In this document: piece after piece, positions 59,931-64,000 of the stretch
How the letters are laid out: each line of letters starts with the position of its first letter
Numbering within the stretch: position 1 is the first letter of the stretch
NCBI GenBank assembly: GCA_003527225.1
Contig: DPXQ01000087.1
Location: forward strand, 66,281 to 130,280
Source of the DNA: Rhizobium sp.
GTDB taxonomy: Bacteria; Pseudomonadota; Alphaproteobacteria; Rhizobiales; Rhizobiaceae
Direction: 5' to 3'
Length of the DNA stretch: 64,000 nt
Made by a program: the position numbers and the translations under genes
Notes under the pieces: generated by a model
Seen by the model: the letters and a program-made list of their open reading frames with translations, nothing else
The model's database searches: none
What the model was told of the DNA's origin: nothing

Positions 59931-61679
59931 CTAATAGGAGACGAGCAACGCGGAGCCGTCTTCCCCGAATTTGGGTTCTACACCGAGAATTGCGGCGCTT
60001 CTGCGAATGATATCCGCCACCATCGGAGCAGCGGAGGTCCCGGCGAGCGCGGCACCGTTACCCTTCTCCGTCTTCGGCTCATCGATGACCGTCAACACCA
60101 CATATCGCGGGTTGTCGATCGGGAACGCGGCCAGGAAGGCATTGAAGTTCTTGTCGCCGACATAGCGGCCGTTGACGACCTTGTCCGCAGTCCCGGTCTT
60201 GCCGCCGACATTGAAGCCCTCGACACGCGCCCTCCTGCCGGACCCCTTGATGCCGTTCACTTCGAACAGGTAGCGCATGTCGTCGCTGGTCGAAGGCTGA
60301 AGGACCTGCTGGGCTACCTTGTCGGCCTCCGCCTGCGTGCGGGGCAGGAAGGTGGGTTCAATCAGCTTGCCGCCGTTGACGAGTGCGACGCCGGCAACCG
60401 CCGTCTGCAGCGGCGTCGTCGAAACACCGTGACCGAACGAGATGGTGATCGAGTTGATCTTCTTCCATTCTCGTGGCTGGCTGGGTGTCGCCACTTCCGG
60501 CAATTCGGTCTGCATGCGCGTGGTCAGGCCGATGCGCGCAAGAAACTCCTTGTGCCCCTCGATCCCGATCGTGTCGGCGATCTTCGCCGTACCGATGTTC
60601 GAGGAATACTGGAAGATTTCCGGCACACTCAGAATCCGGTTCTTGCCGTGGAAATCCTTGATGGTGAAGCCACCGATCCGGATTGGGTAACGGGCGTCGA
60701 AGGTGTCGGAGAGCCTCACCTTGCCCGAATCGAGCCCCATGGCGATCGTGAAGGACTTGAAGGTCGAGCCCATCTCGAACGTACCGTTCGACATGCGATT
60801 GAGCCAGCCTTCCTGCGCACTCGCCGCTGGATTGTTCGGATCGAAATCGGGTACGGAAACCATGGCAAGCACTTCGCCGGTATGGACGTCGATCACGACA
60901 GCGCCGGCACCCAGCGCCTGAAACTTCTGCATGGCGCCGACCACCACGTCGCGCACGATGTTTTGCACCCGCAGATCGATCGACAGACGAACCGGCTCGA
61001 GCGGCGTGTCGGTGGTCATGCCAAGTGCGGCGAGGTCGGCCATGCCCTGGCTGTCGATGTAACGCTCCATCCCGGCCATGCCACGGTTGTCGATATTGAC
61101 ATAACCGACGATGTGCGAGGCTGTCGGACCGCCGGGATAGAAACGGCGCTTCTCCGGCCTGAATCCGATCCCGGGAACGCCGAGCGCCAGGATCTGGCTC
61201 TGCTGCTTCGGCGTCAACTGACGCCTGAGCCACTGGAACCGCGAGTTGGAGGAGAGTTTCTTGTAGGTGCCCTTGATGTCGAGATCAGTCAGCACCGTCG
61301 ACAGCTTCTCGACCGCTTCGTCAGGATCGACGATTTTGTTCGGCTCGGCAAAGAGCGAGACCGTCCGGATGTCGGTCGCCAACACCTCGCCGTTGCGGTC
61401 CAGGATATCAGGCCGGGATGCCATCAGGCGGTCGGCAGGCATGATGCTCGATACCGTCTCGGGCAAGGCATATCCGTATTGAACGAGCCGGCCGCCGATC
61501 ACGCCATAGGCCGCGATGAAGCCGACGATCATCAGACCGACGCGCTTCCTGGCCAGCTCGGCCTTCCGCTTGCCCGTACCCTTGAAGGTGACGCTGTTGA
61601 GCTCGCCGCCGCCCTTCCGACCGCCGGTTGCGAAATGTGCCTGGCTCTTCAGGAACATGATGCGAGAAAGAAATGACAT
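59931..61679 (-). CDS. ftsI: septal peptidoglycan transpeptidase FtsI (PBP3)
   Basis: A 582-residue class B penicillin-binding protein that crosslinks septal peptidoglycan. One N-terminal membrane helix (VGLMIVGFIAAYGVIGGRLV), the dimerisation domain, then the transpeptidase with GSTFKSF (nucleophile Ser, near 304), YSSNIG and GGKTGTAD (near 494). The 45-residue basic, Gly-rich cytoplasmic tail before the helix is typical of rhizobial FtsI. Its start overlaps the ftsL stop by one base (TGATG). Confidence 0.97.
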   Translation of the reverse strand: MSFLSRIMFLKSQAHFATGGRKGGGELNSVTFKGTGKRKAELARKRVGLMIVGFIAAYGVIGGRLVQYGYALPETVSSIMPADRLMASRPDILDRNGEVLATDIRTVSLFAEPNKIVDPDEAVEKLSTVLTDLDIKGTYKKLSSNSRFQWLRRQLTPKQQSQILALGVPGIGFRPEKRRFYPGGPTASHIVGYVNIDNRGMAGMERYIDSQGMADLAALGMTTDTPLEPVRLSIDLRVQNIVRDVVVGAMQKFQALGAGAVVIDVHTGEVLAMVSVPDFDPNNPAASAQEGWLNRMSNGTFEMGSTFKSFTIAMGLDSGKVRLSDTFDARYPIRIGGFTIKDFHGKNRILSVPEIFQYSSNIGTAKIADTIGIEGHKEFLARIGLTTRMQTELPEVATPSQPREWKKINSITISFGHGVSTTPLQTAVAGVALVNGGKLIEPTFLPRTQAEADKVAQQVLQPSTSDDMRYLFEVNGIKGSGRRARVEGFNVGGKTGTADKVVNGRYVGDKNFNAFLAAFPIDNPRYVVLTVIDEPKTEKGNGAALAGTSAAPMVADIIRRSAAILGVEPKFGEDGSALLVSY

Positions 61680-62044
61680 CAGCGTTTCACCGATCCTGTT
61701 GCCATGGTGTCCGTTGCCTGTCCCGCGCCGTCCGCCACTTCCGGCTGAGGGAGCTGATCCTTGAACATTGGAAGTTCGACGGGGCGGGCAAGCTGCTCGG
61801 GCCCGGTCGGCTCAAGCTTGAGCTCGTCGCCATAGACCTTGATCAGCCGTTCGAGGCGGTTCGGCTGCGTGAGCAGGGCCCAGTCCGCCTTCAAAAGGTC
61901 GATCGTGTCCTTTTCGAGCTTGATTTCCGCCTCGAGCCGGCGAACCTCCTGAAGCTTGTCATCGGCGTGGTGCTTGATCTGATAGGTGACAGTCGCCGCT
62001 GCCACCATCGAGCCAATCATCAGGAGATCAAAGGTCTTGAGCAT
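61679..62044 (-). CDS. ftsL: cell division protein FtsL
   Basis: A 121-residue bitopic protein with a membrane helix at the N terminus (FDLLMIGSMVAAATVTYQI), a coiled coil (KLQEVRRLEAEIKLEKDTI) and a short C-terminal tail. Sequence is weakly conserved in this family, and the call rests on size, topology and place between rsmH and ftsI. FtsL joins FtsB and FtsQ in the divisome. Confidence 0.9.
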   Translation of the reverse strand: MLKTFDLLMIGSMVAAATVTYQIKHHADDKLQEVRRLEAEIKLEKDTIDLLKADWALLTQPNRLERLIKVYGDELKLEPTGPEQLARPVELPMFKDQLPQPEVADGAGQATDTMATGSVKR

Positions 62045-62047
62045 GTC

Positions 62048-63073
62048 CTATCCTCCGATCCGGTCCAGCGTGGCGAGATCGGGCAGCTCGAAAATGGAAA
62101 TATCGGCGCGCTCGGCGGGAGCCGCCGTGCGCAAACCTGCCCGCAGCTTGGCCGAGCGCGCCCGCGAATTGATCTCCGCTTCAGCCTCGCTTGCGGCAAT
62201 CATCGCCTTCCCGATCGGCTCGAAGGTTGCCAGCCTTTCCTGCGCCATCGGCATATGGCGCGACCCCGAAGCCTTGCCCGACCGCTCCGAGAAGAACTTC
62301 TTCACAATCCGGTCCTCCAGCGAATGGAATGTGACGACGACCAGCCGCCCCCCGGGCTTCAGCGCGCGCTCGGCGGCAAAAAGCGCCTGTGCGAGCTCGC
62401 CGAGCTCATCATTGACGAAAATTCTGAGCGCCTGAAACACCCGGGTCGCCGGATGGATCTTGTCCTTGGCCTTGCGCGGCGTCACGACCTCGATCAGCCC
62501 GGCAAGATCGCGCGTCGTGCGGAAAGGTTCGCTCGTGCGCCGTTTTTCGATGGCCCGGGCGATACGGCCGGCCTGCTTTTCCTCTCCCAGGAATCCGAAG
62601 ATACGAATGAGATCGGTGACCTTTGCGCGGTTGACGACATCGGCGGCCGACACCCCCTCACCCGACATGCGCATATCGAGGGGCCCATTCCTCTGAAACG
62701 AGAAACCGCGCTCCGCTTCGTCGATCTGCATCGAGGAAACACCGATATCGAGCACGACGCCGTCGAGCCCGCCTGGCGGCGCATACTGATCAAGTTTCGA
62801 AAACTGTGAATGGACGAGCGTCAGGCGCTCCGGATAGGCGGACGCAATGGACTGGCCGGCGGCAATCGCCGTCGGATCGCGATCCAGCGCGACGACATCG
62901 GCGCCAGCCTCAAGAATGGCCGACGTATAACCGCCAGCACCGAAGGTGCCATCGAGGATGACCTTGCCTGGTGCAGGCGCAAGCGCCGTCAGCACCTCGG
63001 AAAGCAGAACCGGAACGTGACGAACCGGTCCGCCACCGGCATCAGAAGAACCTCCGCCAAGATTCGCCACCAT
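62048..63073 (-). CDS. rsmH: 16S rRNA (cytosine(1402)-N(4))-methyltransferase
   Basis: A 341-residue methyltransferase (formerly MraW) that modifies C1402 of 16S r[30 protein letters not shown] (SAM site), [20 protein letters not shown] and [16 protein letters not shown] are the family motifs. The ATG at 63073 has GGGGGA before it; the upstream 200 codons in the same frame are the antisense of nothing and belong to mraZ's other frame. 14 bp separate it from mraZ. Confidence 0.97.
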   Translation of the reverse strand: MVANLGGGSSDAGGGPVRHVPVLLSEVLTALAPAPGKVILDGTFGAGGYTSAILEAGADVVALDRDPTAIAAGQSIASAYPERLTLVHSQFSKLDQYAPPGGLDGVVLDIGVSSMQIDEAERGFSFQRNGPLDMRMSGEGVSAADVVNRAKVTDLIRIFGFLGEEKQAGRIARAIEKRRTSEPFRTTRDLAGLIEVVTPRKAKDKIHPATRVFQALRIFVNDELGELAQALFAAERALKPGGRLVVVTFHSLEDRIVKKFFSERSGKASGSRHMPMAQERLATFEPIGKAMIAASEAEAEINSRARSAKLRAGLRTAAPAERADISIFELPDLATLDRIGG

Positions 63074-63087
63074 TCCGTTCCCCCGTC

Positions 63088-63528
63088 CTATTGAGACTGC
63101 AGCCCTCGTAGCCTGCGAGCCTCCCTTGCCGCCGCCTGCGCCGCCAAAAACGCCTGCGGCTGCCAAAGCTGAAAATGATCCGCCCGCCCGACGAACGTGA
63201 CTTCCGAAACGATTCCGGTGAACTCGCGGATGAAATCCGTCACCATCAACCGCCCTTCGGCATCGAGCTTCATAAACACCCCGCCGCCATGCACAAGCAG
63301 AGACATCTCGTTCGCCAGCGGCGAAAACGGATCCTCGGCGGAAATCTGCCGTTCGTAACGCTCCAGCAGATCGGGACCGCCGACATTGATGGCCGGAAAC
63401 ACGAAATCCTGAAAACAGTAAAGATCCTGGATATCGCGCTGCGCAAGGACAGATCTGAACGCCGCCGGAACGGAAACCCGCCCCTTCGCATCGATTCGAT
63501 TTGTCGCATTGGACAGGAAGCGGTTCAT
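63088..63528 (-). CDS. mraZ: transcriptional regulator MraZ
   Basis: A 146-residue protein with two SpoVT/AbrB-like domains ([18 protein letters not shown] and [17 protein letters not shown]). MraZ proteins form ring-shaped oligomers and repress the dcw operon by binding TGGG-type direct repeats near the promoter. Four such repeats lie 176-211 bp upstream. It is the first gene of the cluster. Confidence 0.96.
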   Translation of the reverse strand: MNRFLSNATNRIDAKGRVSVPAAFRSVLAQRDIQDLYCFQDFVFPAINVGGPDLLERYERQISAEDPFSPLANEMSLLVHGGGVFMKLDAEGRLMVTDFIREFTGIVSEVTFVGRADHFQLWQPQAFLAAQAAAREARRLRGLQSQ

Positions 63529-63703
63529 GACAGCTTACCACCGCCCCTTCTGGCCGGAGGCAAAACACGCGCCTCCCAAAACTCAAGAACACCCGCACCA
63601 CATCGACCGCCAGGGGTGCCACAAACTGCCCGCCCGCCCGCTCGGACGCCCCCCCTTCGACTTCGAATTTCCGGGCCTCGATCGGCCCACTGATGGTACC
63701 TGT

Positions 63704-63739
63704 ATGGGATAACATGGGACTACATGGGCGTCAATGGGA
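63704..63739 (-). promoter_or_regulatory. MraZ operator: four TGGG repeats at 10-bp spacing
   Basis: TGGG occurs at 63705, 63715, 63725 and 63735 on the plus strand, each preceded by A (ATGGG). The exact 10-bp period places them on one face of the helix, as needed for an oligomeric MraZ. The known E. coli operator has three TGGGN repeats with 5-bp spacers. On the mraZ-coding strand these read CCCAT; the orientation should be compared with other species. Confidence 0.75.
63706..63734 (-). promoter_or_regulatory. candidate dcw promoter within the MraZ operator
   Basis: On the minus strand TTGACG (63734-63729), a 17-base spacer and TATCCC (63711-63706) form a reasonable -35/-10 pair. The TGGG repeats cover both hexamers, which would explain autorepression. 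The predicted start near 63699 leaves a 5' leader of about 170 bases. A second TTGACG at 63771-63766 lacks a good -10. Confidence 0.5.
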
Positions 63740-63785
63740 TAGGGCTAATTCCGCCTCCGAGGGAGCGTCAAATATTGATAAGCGG

Positions 63786-63806
63786 TTAAGCTTAATGAAA
63801 GGTTAG
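63786..63806 (+). promoter_or_regulatory. CtrA-like element upstream of mraZ
   Basis: TTAAGCTTAATGAAAGGTTAG contains TTAA-N7-TTAG (63792-63795 and 63803-63806), 7 of 8 positions of the CtrA consensus, and a TTAAGCTTAA palindrome. It aligns with the element before ddl with 16 of 21 identical bases. It lies 52-72 bp upstream of the candidate -35. Confidence 0.5.
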
Positions 63807-63933
63807 AGATCGGCCGTAATCGGCCCTCTGCCGCGTTTATTAGCAGGACAAGTTTTCTCAATGATTCCCGATAGCTGAGCCTGGAGGCGGAATCACCTCT
63901 TCAAGCAGCCACCAACAAAGAAAGGGAGAAATT

Positions 63934-64000
63934 GCCAGTTGGCCTGTAAGCCGGGTTCTGTATGGCTCCGGCGAACCGGAACGTGGCAGCCATTCATCTG
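63934..64000 (-). ncRNA. rnpB: RNase P RNA, 3' part (partial)
   Basis: Read on the minus strand the segment has the conserved 3' core of bacterial type A RNase P RNA: CAGATGAATGGCTGCC, then ACAGAACCCGGCTTACAG and GGCCAACTGGC of the closing P1 helix. RNase P trims the 5' ends of tRNA precursors. The rest of the gene lies beyond the window edge, upstream of mraZ in transcription order. The exact 3' end (about 63934) is estimated from the P1 arm. Confidence 0.9.

Larger units (their letters stand above)
63529..63933. other. 405-bp regulatory region between rnpB and mraZ
   Basis: No gene is supported. The region holds the MraZ-type repeats, a candidate promoter, a CtrA-like element, and an 11-bp inverted repeat (ATTCCGCCTCC at 63748-63758 and GGAGGCGGAAT at 63883-63893). 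The roughly 175 bases just before mraZ would be its 5' untranslated leader. Confidence 0.6.

Noticed and set aside
63074..63715. Extension of the rsmH frame upstream by about 210 codons
   Set aside because: It overlaps mraZ in another frame and the MraZ operator. The ATG at 63073 has a good ribosome binding site and the normal family start.

Overview
The window looks like core chromosome from an alphaproteobacterium of the Rhizobiales, most likely Rhizobiaceae (Rhizobium, Sinorhizobium/Ensifer, Agrobacterium or a relative). The grounds are high GC, a complete rhizobial-type division and cell-wall (dcw) cluster read on the minus strand, an FtsZ with a long C-terminal linker, adjacent panC-panB, and several small families typical of this group (DUF4169, DUF6074, DUF2164 and ribbon-helix-helix proteins). 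I see no phage, transposon, CRISPR array, tRNA, rRNA or defence island.

Layout. 1-8.8 kb: two small conserved genes, a secreted protein of unknown function, a large AsmA-family envelope protein, an FAD-linked D-2-hydroxyacid dehydrogenase and a membrane-anchored alpha/beta hydrolase. 8.8-13.1 kb: a two-gene RND efflux operon (adaptor, then permease). 13.4-23.2 kb: a UvrD/PcrA helicase, an endonuclease/exonuclease/phosphatase (EEP) protein, nicotinamidase, panC-panB, azlC-azlD and an aminopeptidase P. 23.4-30.6 kb: a tiny DUF1127-like gene followed by a candidate small RNA, prmA, a SCO1 protein, a DUF2189 membrane protein, a stand-alone CheW, CreA, a DnaQ-type exonuclease, a hydrolase and a GNAT acetyltransferase. 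30.8-40.2 kb: a DbpA/DeaD-like RNA helicase, a GGDEF protein, a U32 peptidase-family protein, ligA, and an EEP-cardiolipin synthase pair. 40.2-44.1 kb: recN, bamD and lpxC. 44.3-63.5 kb: the dcw cluster. 63.9 kb to the end: the 3' part of the RNase P RNA gene.

How the genes work together. In transcription order the dcw cluster is mraZ-rsmH-ftsL-ftsI-murE-murF-mraY-murD-ftsW-murG-murC-murB, a gap of about 400 bp, then ddl-ftsQ-ftsA-ftsZ. It holds the cytoplasmic and lipid-linked steps of peptidoglycan precursor synthesis together with the divisome core. MurE carries the DNPR motif of meso-diaminopimelate ligases. Many genes touch or overlap by 1-4 bases. A strong terminator follows ftsZ and another follows lpxC, so lpxC (lipid A) and bamD (outer-membrane assembly) look separately transcribed.

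The most interesting signals are regulatory. (1) Four exact TGGG repeats at 10-bp spacing overlie a candidate mraZ promoter, as expected of an MraZ operator. (2) A shared CtrA-like TTAA-rich element lies upstream of both mraZ and ddl. (3) A DUF1127-like small gene is followed by a candidate small RNA with an anti-Shine-Dalgarno UCUCCUCCC stretch and a strong terminator, which resembles the CcaF1-CcsR (cuckoo RNA) arrangement of Rhodobacter. I found no wholly new multi-gene system.
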